Source: Qipengyuania intermedia
Lineage (GTDB): Bacteria; Pseudomonadota; Alphaproteobacteria; Sphingomonadales; Sphingomonadaceae
Length of the DNA: 64,000 nt
Assembly (NCBI RefSeq): GCF_019711615.1
Contig: NZ_JAIGNS010000002.1
Coordinates: 421,501-485,500, forward strand
Direction of reading: 5' to 3'
Shown here: positions 46,719 through 55,798 of the stretch, piece by piece
How the letters are laid out: each line of letters opens with the position of its first letter
How positions within the stretch are numbered: position 1 is the first letter of the stretch
Made by a program: the position numbers and the translations under genes
Notes under the pieces: model-generated
The model's input: only the letters and a program-made list of their open reading frames with translations
The model's database searches: none
Told to the model about the DNA's origin: nothing

Positions 46719-49709
46719 TTAGAACTTCAGCTTCACACCTGCGTAGTAGCGACGGCCCAGCGGGTCGTAGACGCCGGTTTCAGCGTCCATGCCGGTAACC
46801 GAAGCACCCGGGATGCTTGCGGTGTAGATCGGGCTGTTGTCGAGCAGGTTGTTCACACCCACGTAGAGTTCGTAGTTCTCAGCAGCGAAGAAACGGAGCT
46901 GCGTGTTGAGGTAGAACTCGGGGTGCAGACGATATTCGTCGTCCGTACCTTCTTCCACGCCGACGAACTGGTCGTCGAGGAACGCTTCGCCGATGTAGAC
47001 ACCGGTCATCGTCCAGCGGAAGTCATCCGTGCCGACCGAAGTGTTGACCGTGAAACGGTCCTTCGATGCGCCGACTTCACCATCGATGTTGTCGATGTCG
47101 TCTTCAGTCACGAGCGGCTGAATCTTCTGATCGAAAACATGCGAGTAGATGGTGTTGATGCCGATATCGAGATCGGTTCCGAACATCCGGAAGGTGTCCG
47201 CGAACGTCAGTTCGACGTCGATGCCGTCAGCGGTGATACCACCCGAGTTGGACGGGCCGGTGTTCACGAACTGGAGCGAACCTGCGTTGTTCAGGCCCTG
47301 TGCCGCAGCACGACGGGTGATGAACTGGCAGAACTCAGGGTTACCCTGAATGTAGCACTGGTTGATGATGTACTGGCGCGGGGTCGAGACGATCGCGTCT
47401 TCGATTTCCACGTTGTAGTAGTCAACCTTCAGGCTGAACGCGTCCAGAGCCGGAACGAGAGCGCCCGGATCGAGAACGACGCCGAGAGTCCAGGTCTTAC
47501 CCTTTTCTTCCGACAGGTTCGGGTTACCACCGGTGAAGCCCGAAACGCCCTGGCGGTCAGGCTGCGAAACGGTGAACACGCCGCCATTGGCTGCGATGTT
47601 CGCGTTCACACCGTCGGCTGCACGGCAGTTCTGTGCAAGTGCACTGGTGTCGGTAGCGGTGACGCCTTCACACGGATCGTTGACCGTCGGGAAGGTCTGG
47701 TTGAGGCCGTCGAAGAGCTCCGAGATGTTCGGGGCACGGACGGTCTGCGAGTACATACCGCGGAACGTGATTGCCGGGATCGGAGTAATTTCCGCACCCG
47801 CGTTCCAGCTGAGCGTGTTGCCGACAGTCGAGTAGTCCGAAACGCGGACTGCACCGCGAACCAGGAACGTGTCGATGAAGCCGTCTTCGATCAGCGGTAC
47901 CAGAACTTCGGCGTAAGCTTCGCGAACGTCGAATTCACCCGAAGTCGGGGGAAGTGCGTTACCGCCGTTCAGGCCGAGCTGCTGAAGAGCATCCCAGCGG
48001 CTGTCCGAAGTTTCCTTACGATACTCGACGCCGACCACGGTCGAAACCGGGTTGATGCCCGAGATCGTGAACAGTTCGGCACCAAGGTTGGCACCAACCT
48101 GCAGCTGGGTGATGTCGGCATTGAACGACGAAGGAGCGGCCAGGTAAGCCACAGCTTCAGGCGACAGCGAGTTCAGGCCGAACCAGTCAGCCGGCACACA
48201 GCCGTCCGAAACCGCATCGGGGTTCGCACACTGGAAGCCGCCGGCGCCATCGGGAATGATCTTCGCAGCTTCGCGAAGGTTCGGGATGTTGATCTGACCG
48301 TCGCCGAGCTGTGCGATCTGCGTCGAACCGTAGTTCGCGAAGATTTCATAGTTCACGGTGTCGGTCACATCGCCGCGTGCACCACCGACGACGCGGAACG
48401 TCTGGCGGGTTGCCGAGCTGCGACGCGGACCGAAGTCGGTCAGGCGCTTTGCGAAGTAGATATCGCGCAGGCCGTCGCCATCCGTGTCCGAAGCGTCGTC
48501 GTAGATGCCATCGGGAACGAAGGGGTTGCGGATGATGTCGCCGGTGGTCGGGTCAAGCGTTTCGATCGGGTACTGGCCCGATGCGAAAACCGGAGACGCC
48601 GTATCGAACGGGAAGGGTTCGATGTTGGAGTTGGCCGACGTGCTGGTGAACTGGACTTCGCCGAACAGTTCGAGCGACGACGAAACGTCGTAGGTTGCGG
48701 AACCGGCAACGACGAAACGCTCGATCGGAACAGCCAGGTAACGGAAAGCGCTACGGTTGAAGCCGTCGGGGCCGATCGACTGACCTGCTACCGAGCACGA
48801 TGCCGGGGCAGTGCCGCCGTTGGTGCTGAAGCAGTTGCGAAGATCGCCTGCGCCGTTGTTGCCATAGGTCCAGGTGAAGTTGTCGGTCGAGTAACGGCCC
48901 TGGGGCGGGAAGCTCGAGAAGAAGGGTGCGACGCGGTCCGAGTATGCACCACCGAAGAAGATGTCGGAGATGCTGTCGAGAGCAGCGCTGCCCTGTTCGG
49001 TTTTGGTGTCGCCCTTAAAGACGGCGCCTTCGTTCGAGTAACCGCCGTAAAGGACTGCGTTACCGCGGCCGTCGGCAAAGTTGCCGCCGATCGTTGCGTT
49101 GACGGTGTAGTTGTCGCCAGCGCCGGTTTCGTTGATGCCGACCTGGCCTTCGAGTTCTGCACCTTCGAAGTCGTCCTTGAGGACGAAGTTCACGACGCCT
49201 GCAACAGCGTCCGAACCGTAAATTGCGGACGCGCCGCCCGAGGTCAGGACTTCGACGCGCTCGACAAGAGCGGTCGGGATCATGTTAAGGTCGACTGCGG
49301 ACGTGCCGTCAACACCCGAAACGACGCGGCGGCCGTTGATCAGGGTCAGCGTACGCGCGGTACCGAGGTTGCGAAGATCGATCGTCGCAATACCCGAAGC
49401 CGAGGTGCTGAACGACGAGTTCGTACGCGAGATCGCGGGCGAACCGAAGACCGGGTTCTGCAGGAGAGCTTCCTGGACGTTGATGAAACCCTGCGATTCG
49501 ATCAGTTCGTCACCGATGGTGATAACCGGCGCGGTGGTCTCGACCGCGGTCTGAATCCTCGAACCCGTGACGATGATGGCCGGTACTTCGTCTTCGACGG
49601 TAGTAGCGGTGTTGTCATCGCTATTCTGGGCAAGTGCAGGCTGCGCAAAAAGCGCGACACCGAGCGCCAGAGGCGCCGTTGCCAGCTTAAGCTTGCTTTG
49701 CATTCTCAT
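46719..49709 (-). CDS. TonB-dependent receptor
   Basis: 996 residues. Signal peptide about 1-27 (ALAQ), TonB box-like AIIVTGSRI, plug domain (VQEALLQNPVFGSPAISRT, IDLRNLGTARTLTLINGRRVV, GGASAIYGSDAVAGVVNFVL), and a barrel ending YYAGVKLKF (terminal Phe). The loop stretch DDASDTDGDGLRDIYF resembles a calcium-type DxDxDG loop. ATG 49709 and ATG 49703 are both possible starts. It diverges from a thiolase gene and has its own terminator. Substrate unknown; the neighbouring acyl-CoA genes hint at lipid or branched-chain compounds. Confidence 0.9.
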   Translation of the reverse strand: MRMQSKLKLATAPLALGVALFAQPALAQNSDDNTATTVEDEVPAIIVTGSRIQTAVETTAPVITIGDELIESQGFINVQEALLQNPVFGSPAISRTNSSFSTSASGIATIDLRNLGTARTLTLINGRRVVSGVDGTSAVDLNMIPTALVERVEVLTSGGASAIYGSDAVAGVVNFVLKDDFEGAELEGQVGINETGAGDNYTVNATIGGNFADGRGNAVLYGGYSNEGAVFKGDTKTEQGSAALDSISDIFFGGAYSDRVAPFFSSFPPQGRYSTDNFTWTYGNNGAGDLRNCFSTNGGTAPASCSVAGQSIGPDGFNRSAFRYLAVPIERFVVAGSATYDVSSSLELFGEVQFTSTSANSNIEPFPFDTASPVFASGQYPIETLDPTTGDIIRNPFVPDGIYDDASDTDGDGLRDIYFAKRLTDFGPRRSSATRQTFRVVGGARGDVTDTVNYEIFANYGSTQIAQLGDGQINIPNLREAAKIIPDGAGGFQCANPDAVSDGCVPADWFGLNSLSPEAVAYLAAPSSFNADITQLQVGANLGAELFTISGINPVSTVVGVEYRKETSDSRWDALQQLGLNGGNALPPTSGEFDVREAYAEVLVPLIEDGFIDTFLVRGAVRVSDYSTVGNTLSWNAGAEITPIPAITFRGMYSQTVRAPNISELFDGLNQTFPTVNDPCEGVTATDTSALAQNCRAADGVNANIAANGGVFTVSQPDRQGVSGFTGGNPNLSEEKGKTWTLGVVLDPGALVPALDAFSLKVDYYNVEIEDAIVSTPRQYIINQCYIQGNPEFCQFITRRAAAQGLNNAGSLQFVNTGPSNSGGITADGIDVELTFADTFRMFGTDLDIGINTIYSHVFDQKIQPLVTEDDIDNIDGEVGASKDRFTVNTSVGTDDFRWTMTGVYIGEAFLDDQFVGVEEGTDDEYRLHPEFYLNTQLRFFAAENYELYVGVNNLLDNSPIYTASIPGASVTGMDAETGVYDPLGRRYYAGVKLKF

Positions 49710-50024
49710 AATGCTTCAATCCTTATTTCTTGCTCTCACCGGAAGAGACCCGGTGAGAAACCCCTCTAATTTATACCGCGGCAGACGCCGGGGAGGCGCC
49801 TGGATTTGCGGATGCCGCATGTGCTCAAATGTGTCTTCAAATTGCAAAATGTTTATCTCGAACCGGCGCGTTCGCGAATGGTGTGTGGCGAAATGGACAC
49901 AACCTGAAAATGGCGGAAATGCGACAATTTCTGGCCGGAGGGGGGATTGACGGGCCACCCTTTCCCGATTGACCTTTACGTCAACGGAACGTAGCCAGTA
50001 GCAAACAGCAACTCGAATCCGGAG
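49710..50024. other. Divergent intergenic region between TonB receptor and thiolase
   Basis: 315 bases, no gene. It must hold promoters for both directions. The right-hand part contains a LiuR-like palindrome (listed separately); no other feature stands out. Confidence 0.6.
49969..49997 (+). promoter_or_regulatory. LiuR/MerR-like operator before the thiolase
   Basis: TTGACCTTTACGTCAACGGAACGT resembles the recalled LiuR (MerR family) operator, which has a TTGAC start, a central TTTACGT and an AACGT half. TTGACC could be the -35 element, with TAGCCA as a poor -10. LiuR controls branched-chain amino acid and acyl-CoA breakdown genes. No liuR gene is in the window; the assignment is inference. 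Confidence 0.45.
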
Positions 50025-51203
50025 ATGACTATGCCCGCCGCCTATATCGTTGAAGCCGTTCGCACTGCAGGCGGGAGGCGCGGGGGCCGGCTTGCCGGTG
50101 TCCACCCCGTCGATCTGGCTGCAAAGTCGCTCGATGCCGTGATGGAACGCTCGGGCCTCGAGGCCAAGGCGATCGACGATGTCGTCATGGGCTGCGTGAG
50201 CCAGGGCGGCGAACAGGCGATGCAGGTCGGGCGCAACGCCGTGCTTGCATCCAAGCACCTCGGCGAAGGCGTGCCCGCCGTCACCATCGACCGCCAGTGC
50301 GGGTCTTCGCAGCAGGCGATCCAGTTCGCCGCGCAGGCCGTGATGAGCGGGACGCAGGACGTGGTCATCGCGAGCGGCGTCGAAAGCATGACCCGCGTGC
50401 CGATGGGTTCGACCGCGATGTTCCACATGAAGGAGGGCCTCGGTAACTACAAATCGCCGGGTCTCGAAGAGAAATATCCGGGCATCCAGTGGTCGCAGTT
50501 CATGGGTGCGGAAATGATCGTGAAGAAGCACGGCTTCACCAAGGACGATCTCGACCGCTTCGCCCTGTCGAGCCACGAAAAGGCAATCGAAGCCACGCGT
50601 TCGGGCGCTTTCGAGGCCGAGATCGTGCCGGTCGAAATCGAGACACCCGAAGGCACGGAAATGCACACGGTGGACGAGGGCATCCGCTTCGACGCCACGC
50701 TCGAAAGCATCCAGTCGGTCAAGCTGCTCAGCCCCGAAGGCACCATTACCGCTGCCTCCAGCAGCCAGATCTGCGACGGCTCCAGCGCAGTGCTGGTGGT
50801 CAGCGAAAAGGCACTTAAGGAATACGGCCTTACCCCGCTGGCGCGCATCCACAACCTGACCGTGACGGCAGGCGATCCGGTGATCATGCTGGAAGAGCCG
50901 CTGTTCGCCACCGACCGCGCTCTGGAACGGGCGGGCATGAAGATCTCCGACATCGACCTGTTCGAAGTGAACGAAGCCTTCGCGCCCGTGCCGCTGGCAT
51001 GGCTCAAGCACACCGGTGCCGACCCGGAAAAACTCAACGTCAACGGCGGGGCTATTGCACTTGGCCACCCGCTCGGTGCATCGGGGACCAAGCTGATGGC
51101 CACACTGGTCCATGCGCTAAAGGCGCGCGGCAAGAAATACGGCCTGCAGACGATGTGCGAAGGCGGCGGCGTCGCCAACGTCACTATCGTTGAATCGCTG
51201 TAA
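50025..51203 (+). CDS. Acetyl-CoA C-acyltransferase (thiolase)
   Basis: 392 residues. Catalytic residues C92 (RQCGSSQQA), H348 (GHPLGASG) and C378 (MCEGGGVAN) of the thiolase fold are all present, with DLFEVNEAFAPVPLAW before the His. It cleaves 3-ketoacyl-CoA in fatty acid or amino acid breakdown. ATG 50025 and 50031 are two starts; CCGGAG precedes. A 3-hydroxyacyl-CoA dehydrogenase-like SDR gene follows after about 60 bases, so two consecutive beta-oxidation steps are coded together. Confidence 0.95.
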   Translation: MTMPAAYIVEAVRTAGGRRGGRLAGVHPVDLAAKSLDAVMERSGLEAKAIDDVVMGCVSQGGEQAMQVGRNAVLASKHLGEGVPAVTIDRQCGSSQQAIQFAAQAVMSGTQDVVIASGVESMTRVPMGSTAMFHMKEGLGNYKSPGLEEKYPGIQWSQFMGAEMIVKKHGFTKDDLDRFALSSHEKAIEATRSGAFEAEIVPVEIETPEGTEMHTVDEGIRFDATLESIQSVKLLSPEGTITAASSSQICDGSSAVLVVSEKALKEYGLTPLARIHNLTVTAGDPVIMLEEPLFATDRALERAGMKISDIDLFEVNEAFAPVPLAWLKHTGADPEKLNVNGGAIALGHPLGASGTKLMATLVHALKARGKKYGLQTMCEGGGVANVTIVESL

Positions 51204-51262
51204 GCGCATTCGCGCTTATCGGCGTCGAGGCGCTTTAATTATCTGAATTGAGAGGATTTTTC

Positions 51263-52048
51263 ATGGAAGTTTCAGCAAATACCCCCGCAGTCGTGACCGG
51301 CGGTGCATCAGGCCTCGGAGAAGCCACCGCGCGTGCGCTCGCCGCCAAGGGTGCCAAGGTCGCCATCTTCGACATGAACGAAGAAAAGGGTGAAGCGGTC
51401 GCCAAGGACATCGGCGGCGTGTTCTGCAAGGTCAATGTGACCAGCGACGAAGACGTCGACGCTGGCTTCGCCAAGGCGCGCGAGGCCCACGGCCAGGAAC
51501 GCATCCTCGTGAACTGCGCCGGTATCGGCAACGCCATCAAGACCGCCAGCCGCGACAAGCAGACCGGCGAGATCAAGCACTTCCCGATCTCGGCCTTCGA
51601 TTTCGTGATCCAGGTGAACCTGATCGGCACCTTCCGCTGCATCGCCAAGTCGGCCGCCGGCATGATGACCCTCGACCCGCTGACGGACGAGGGCGATCGC
51701 GGCGCGATCGTCAACACCGCATCAGTTGCTGCCGAAGACGGCCAGATGGGCCAGGCTGCCTACTCGGCCTCGAAGGGCGGCGTGGTCGGCATGACGCTTC
51801 CCATCGCGCGCGACCTGATGCGCGAAGGCATCCGCGTGAACACCATCCTGCCGGGTATCTTCAACACTCCGCTGATGAATGCCGCCCCGCCGCAGGTGAA
51901 GGAAGCGCTGGCTGCCAGCGTCCCGTTCCCCAAGCGCCTCGGCAATCCGGAAGAATACGCCAAGCTCGCCATGTGCATGATCGAGACCGGCTATTTCAAC
52001 GGCGAAGACGTCCGACTCGACGGCGCGATCCGCATGGCACCACGCTAA
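51263..52048 (+). CDS. SDR-family 3-hydroxyacyl-CoA dehydrogenase-like (type II/HSD10-like)
   Basis: 261 residues. Rossmann motif TGGASGLG (12-19), LVNCAGIGNA (NAG motif), and catalytic Y167-x3-K171 (YSASK). The sequence KTASRDKQTGEIKHFPISAFDFVIQVNLIGTF is typical of human type II HADH (HSD17B10) and its bacterial counterparts, which oxidise 3-hydroxyacyl-CoA including 2-methyl-branched ones. GAGAGGAT supports ATG 51263. Probably cotranscribed with the thiolase. Four bases separate its stop from the convergent copB stop. Confidence 0.9.
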   Translation: MEVSANTPAVVTGGASGLGEATARALAAKGAKVAIFDMNEEKGEAVAKDIGGVFCKVNVTSDEDVDAGFAKAREAHGQERILVNCAGIGNAIKTASRDKQTGEIKHFPISAFDFVIQVNLIGTFRCIAKSAAGMMTLDPLTDEGDRGAIVNTASVAAEDGQMGQAAYSASKGGVVGMTLPIARDLMREGIRVNTILPGIFNTPLMNAAPPQVKEALAASVPFPKRLGNPEEYAKLAMCMIETGYFNGEDVRLDGAIRMAPR

Positions 52049-52052
52049 GCGG

Positions 52053-53099
52053 TCAGAACCAGGCCCTCAGGCCGACCAACAGTTTGAGGCCGTCGGGGTC
52101 CTCCCCGGCGGCCTTTACTATGTCGGCCGTTTCGCCCAGCTTGGCTTCGTATTCGACGCCGACATAGGGCGCGAATTCGGGCGTGAATTCGTAACGCAGG
52201 CGCAGGCCCGGCTCGACCTTGGTAAGGCCTGCGCCGATCTCGCGCTCAGGGATGTCCTGTGCGGACAGTTCCAGTTCCACGCGCGGCTGCAGGATCAGGC
52301 GCTGCGTAATCTTTTGGTCGTATTCGCCCTCGATGCGCGCCGTCAGGTCGCCCTGGTCGGAAAGGAATAATGCGCCGTCGACATGGAACATGTAGGGCGC
52401 GAGACCCTGAATGCCGATCACGGCGTGGGCGCGGCTGTCGGGCTCGATATCGTATCGAACACCCGCCTGAAGGTCGAAAAACGGCCCGATCGCACGGCTG
52501 TAGAGCGCCTGGATTTCTGCATCCTCCAGTTCTGCCCCGAACTCGCCTTCACCCTCGGTCTTGAAAACGAAGCGGTTGAGATCGCCGCCGTACCAGCCCT
52601 GCGCATCCCAGACATAGCCGGTGTCGCCGCCATCTGTTGGTACGCGGGCCTCGAGCCGTTCCAGCATGATCATGCCGGTCTTCATACCACCATTTTCGTG
52701 GGCCAGTTGCGTGCGGCTGGGCGCCATGGCGCTCTCGCCCCAGATGAGGTCGGCCGCATGACGCGGGCCTTCCAATGCGCGGGGCGGGACGGCACTTTCG
52801 GGAGCGGCGCCGGGGGCGGACTTGTCGGTCATCGCGCCATGGGCGGAATGGTCGACCGATGGCTGGCTCATCGCCGAATGATCCATGGTCGAATGGTCCA
52901 TCTTGGAATGGTCCATCGCCGAGTGATCCATATCGGCGGCCGGTTCTGTTCCGCTCTTCGGTGGGCACTTTTCCGGCGGCAGGTGCCCCATCGCGCAGTG
53001 ATCGGGCTCTTGCGGTGCAGGCTGAGAATGACCCGAATGATCCTGCGCGGCGAGTGGCGCGGAAAGCAGCGCGAGGGGGAGGGCGAGGCTACGCATCAT
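52053..53099 (-). CDS. copB: Copper resistance protein B
   Basis: 348 residues. Signal peptide about 1-18 (LAAQ), then a Met/His-rich segment with repeated MDHS units (MDHSAMDHSKMDHSTMDHS, about 57-75), then the CopB outer-membrane barrel domain (GGDLNRFVFKTEGEGEFG, LQAGVRYDIEPDSRAHAVIG, terminal LKLLVGLRAWF). It binds or sequesters copper at the outer membrane. ATG 53099 overlaps the copA stop (ATGATG); the second ATG at 53096 is an alternative. It follows copA in one transcript. Confidence 0.94.
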   Translation of the reverse strand: MMRSLALPLALLSAPLAAQDHSGHSQPAPQEPDHCAMGHLPPEKCPPKSGTEPAADMDHSAMDHSKMDHSTMDHSAMSQPSVDHSAHGAMTDKSAPGAAPESAVPPRALEGPRHAADLIWGESAMAPSRTQLAHENGGMKTGMIMLERLEARVPTDGGDTGYVWDAQGWYGGDLNRFVFKTEGEGEFGAELEDAEIQALYSRAIGPFFDLQAGVRYDIEPDSRAHAVIGIQGLAPYMFHVDGALFLSDQGDLTARIEGEYDQKITQRLILQPRVELELSAQDIPEREIGAGLTKVEPGLRLRYEFTPEFAPYVGVEYEAKLGETADIVKAAGEDPDGLKLLVGLRAWF

Positions 53100-54784
53100 G
53101 CTTCTCCCGGTGTGGGGAAGGGACGCACCGTCACCACCTGCATCATGCCTGCATGCATGTGGTAGAGGAGGTGGCAGTGGAAGGCCCAGTCGCCCGGCTC
53201 GTTTGCGGTCAGGTCGAAAGTGGCAGTCCCGCCCGGCTGGACCACGACAGTGTGCTTCAGCGGCTGGTGCATGTGATCGGCCCCGTTCACGAGCTCGAAG
53301 AAATGGCCGTGCAAATGGATCGGGTGGGCCATCATCGTGTCGTTGACGAGCTTGACGCGCACCCGCTCGTCGAAACCGAAACGGATCGGGTCGTCGGTGA
53401 CGGAAGTGAATTTCTTGCCGTCGAAGCTCCACATATAGCGTTCCATGTTCCCGGTGAGATGGATCTGCATCTCGCGGTCGACGGTCCGGTGCGGGTTCAT
53501 CCGCTTGGCCTTGAGGTCGGTGTAGCGCAGCACGCGGTGCTTCACCGTGTCGAGGCCGAGCCCGGGGAAGTCCATCCGGTCCATCGGCATGGGCGCGATC
53601 ATGTCGACGCCGGGGCCGACCTTCACATCGTCCGGCACCGCGTCCTTGTCGCGCATGGAGTGATCCATCGAACCGCCGCCGCCATGAGCGGAATGGTCCA
53701 TCATGCCCATGTCCATCATCGACAGCGTCACCGGCTCCCGCAGCGCGGGCGGGGTGGCGATATGTCCCTTGTGCGAGGTGAGGCTGGCAACGCCCATGCC
53801 GCTGCGGTCCATCGCCTCTGCAACGACTGCATGGCTGCCGGCTGGCGGCGTAACGATCACGTCGTAGGTTTCCGCGACACCGATCTGGAATTCATCCACC
53901 TCGACATCGGCGACGTCCTGCCCGTCGGCCTGGATTACGGTCATCGGCACGCCGGGAATGCGGACGTTGAAGAAGGTCATGGCCGACCCGTTGATGACGC
54001 GCAGGCGCACACGCTCTCCCGGCTGGAATTCCAGCTGGAGATCGTCGGCCGGACCGTGCCCGTTGATGAGATAGGTGTAGGTCGTGCCGGTCACGTCGGA
54101 AATGTCGCGTGGGTTCATCCGCATTTCGCCCCACATGCGGCGCATTTCCCCGGACATGTCGCCGTCGGTGGCGGTCTGCATCTGGCGGTTGAAATAGTGT
54201 TCGCCGACCTTGAGCTTGCGCATGATCTCGTGCGGGTGAATCGGCGTGAACTCGCTCAGCAGGACGACGTAATCGCGGTCGTAGCGCGGATCGGGTTCGG
54301 CGCTCTCGACGACGATCGGTCCGTAGTGCCCCGCCTGCTCCTGCAGGCCCGAATGACTGTGCCACCAATAGGTGCCGCTCTGCCGGATCGGGAATTCATA
54401 AGTGAAGGTTTCGCCCGGCTTGATACCGGGAAAGCTGACGCCCGGAACTCCGTCGAACTGGAACGGGACGAGGAGGCCGTGCCAGTGGATCGAGCTGTCT
54501 TCTTCCAGGTGATTGGTGACGTGGAGCTTGACGTTCTGCCCTTCGCGCAGGCGCACCAATGGCCCGGGAACGGTCCCGTTGACGGCAACCGCGTGGCCGG
54601 ACCGGCCGCCGGTCATGAAGTGATGATTGCCGATGGCGAGGCGGATATCCTCGCCCGATACTTCTCCGAAACCGCGCTTCGCATGGGTCAGCGAACCTCC
54701 CTTGGCCCAGGCGGGCATCGAGAGCGAAGTGGCCGCGGCGAGGCCTGCTGTGCTGGTGATGAAACGGCGGCGATCGAACTGCAT
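53096..54784 (-). CDS. copA: Copper-resistance multicopper oxidase CopA
   Basis: 562 residues. Tat signal RRRFITSTAGLAAAT (about 5-19) for export of a folded protein. Type 1/2/3 copper ligands: HWHG (100-103), WWHSHSG, HPIHLHGHFF and the C-terminal HCHLLYHMHAGM. A Met/His-rich insert (MDMGMMDHSAHGG, SMDHSM) near 380-400 is typical. It oxidises Cu(I) in the periplasm. ATG 54784 is preferred (MQFDRRRF); the frame runs further up to 54907 through the operator. Divergent from csoR. Confidence 0.96.
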   Translation of the reverse strand: MQFDRRRFITSTAGLAAATSLSMPAWAKGGSLTHAKRGFGEVSGEDIRLAIGNHHFMTGGRSGHAVAVNGTVPGPLVRLREGQNVKLHVTNHLEEDSSIHWHGLLVPFQFDGVPGVSFPGIKPGETFTYEFPIRQSGTYWWHSHSGLQEQAGHYGPIVVESAEPDPRYDRDYVVLLSEFTPIHPHEIMRKLKVGEHYFNRQMQTATDGDMSGEMRRMWGEMRMNPRDISDVTGTTYTYLINGHGPADDLQLEFQPGERVRLRVINGSAMTFFNVRIPGVPMTVIQADGQDVADVEVDEFQIGVAETYDVIVTPPAGSHAVVAEAMDRSGMGVASLTSHKGHIATPPALREPVTLSMMDMGMMDHSAHGGGGSMDHSMRDKDAVPDDVKVGPGVDMIAPMPMDRMDFPGLGLDTVKHRVLRYTDLKAKRMNPHRTVDREMQIHLTGNMERYMWSFDGKKFTSVTDDPIRFGFDERVRVKLVNDTMMAHPIHLHGHFFELVNGADHMHQPLKHTVVVQPGGTATFDLTANEPGDWAFHCHLLYHMHAGMMQVVTVRPFPTPGEA

Positions 54785-54834
54785 AGCGTAGGAGATTGTC
54801 CGGCTCTGTTGATCCAGTGGTGACCTGCACATAT

Positions 54835-54851
54835 ATACCCCCGCAGGGTAT
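54835..54851. promoter_or_regulatory. CsoR-type operator between copA and csoR
   Basis: Perfect inverted repeat ATACCC-CCGCA-GGGTAT in the 85-base divergent spacer. This matches the known CsoR/RcnR-type operators built from TACCC...GGGTA arms. It sits 19 bases before the csoR ATG and about 50 before copA, so one bound repressor could block both. Confidence 0.75.
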
Positions 54852-54869
54852 TTCAACGGGATCGGAATT

Positions 54870-55139
54870 ATGGCCGACAGTTCGACCGCGAAAATCAATC
54901 GACTCAACCGGATTGCGGGTCAGGTGCGCGGCGTTGCACAGATGATCGAGGACGATCGCTACTGCATCGATATTCTCACCCAGATCCAGGCGATCAAGTC
55001 CGCGCTGGCCAAGGTCGAAACGCAGGTGCTCAAGGATCACGCCGCCTGCTGCGTGGCCGAAGCGATATCGAGCGGAGACGCCGAAGACCAGCGCCAGAAA
55101 TTCGAGGAACTGGTCGAGTTGCTGCAGAACCGCAAATGA
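54870..55139 (+). CDS. csoR: Copper-sensing CsoR/RcnR-family repressor
   Basis: 89 residues, all-helical DUF156 fold. Copper ligands of the CsoR type: C32 (YCIDIL), H57 and C61 in DHAACC, equal to Cys36/His61/Cys65 of characterised CsoR proteins. RLNRIAGQVRGVAQMIEDDRYC is the usual start. The protein releases DNA on binding Cu(I). It is divergent from copA with a palindromic operator between, and its stop overlaps the DUF2231 gene (ATGA). Confidence 0.9.
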   Translation: MADSSTAKINRLNRIAGQVRGVAQMIEDDRYCIDILTQIQAIKSALAKVETQVLKDHAACCVAEAISSGDAEDQRQKFEELVELLQNRK

Positions 55140-55777
55140 TGGCACTCCATCGTCTGCTACCCGTCCTTTTGGTGTTGGCTGCTGCGTGCAGCATGCTGTC
55201 GGTGTCTGCCATCGCGCATGGCCCTAAGGGACACGAGGGCCGTGCAATTGCCGAAGCGCAGGAGCAGAACGCAGTCGAAGACGCCGGGCTATCGGATGTA
55301 AATAGCCCCGCCTTGGGCGAGGTCGGCGCGGACACTGGCGCCAAGCCCTCCCGCCCAACTATCACTCTGGGTGAACCGACCGGCGCATTCTTTCGCGCGT
55401 TGCACCCTGCTTCCGTTCATTTCCCGATCGCTTTCTTCCTTCTCGCCGGAGCGCTCGAATTCACATCGATCGGGAAGCGCGCGTCTGCCATGCGCGATAC
55501 CGTAAACGTGCTAATAAAGGCGGGAGCGATTGGAGCTATCGTCGCGACAGTCCTCGGATGGATACACACGGGCCTGTGGTTCGGCGGTGATACCATGATG
55601 CAGTGGCATCGCTGGACCGGTACTGCGCTTGCGATAGCCGGGATCCTGGCGGTATTCCTTGCCGGACGGTCGACGCGCGGAGCGCTGCGCCTTTTGCTCG
55701 CGGCCATGTGCGTAGCTTTTGTCATTCAGGGTTTTTGGGGCGGCGAACTTGCCCACGGGGCGAACCATCTTGCCTAG
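55136..55777 (+). CDS. DUF2231 membrane protein
   Basis: 213 residues with a signal peptide-like start (lipobox-like LAAAC at about 14-18). A periplasmic linker is followed by a four-helix DUF2231 core: RALHPASVHFPIAFFLLAGALEF (His-containing), AGAIGAIVATVLGWIHTGLW, MQWHRWTGTALAIAGI, LLAAMCVAFVIQGFWGG. The conserved helix His residues recall heme or metal sites. Coupled to csoR by ATGA, thus part of the copper regulon; exact role unknown. Confidence 0.82.
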   Translation: MMALHRLLPVLLVLAAACSMLSVSAIAHGPKGHEGRAIAEAQEQNAVEDAGLSDVNSPALGEVGADTGAKPSRPTITLGEPTGAFFRALHPASVHFPIAFFLLAGALEFTSIGKRASAMRDTVNVLIKAGAIGAIVATVLGWIHTGLWFGGDTMMQWHRWTGTALAIAGILAVFLAGRSTRGALRLLLAAMCVAFVIQGFWGGELAHGANHLA

Positions 55778-55798
55778 ATTTGATACGGAGAAAGTTCG

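Noticed and set aside
46923-49769. A 948-codon plus-strand frame opposite the second TonB receptor
   Set aside because: Same shadow effect; no signal or domain, and the receptor has clear motifs on the other strand.
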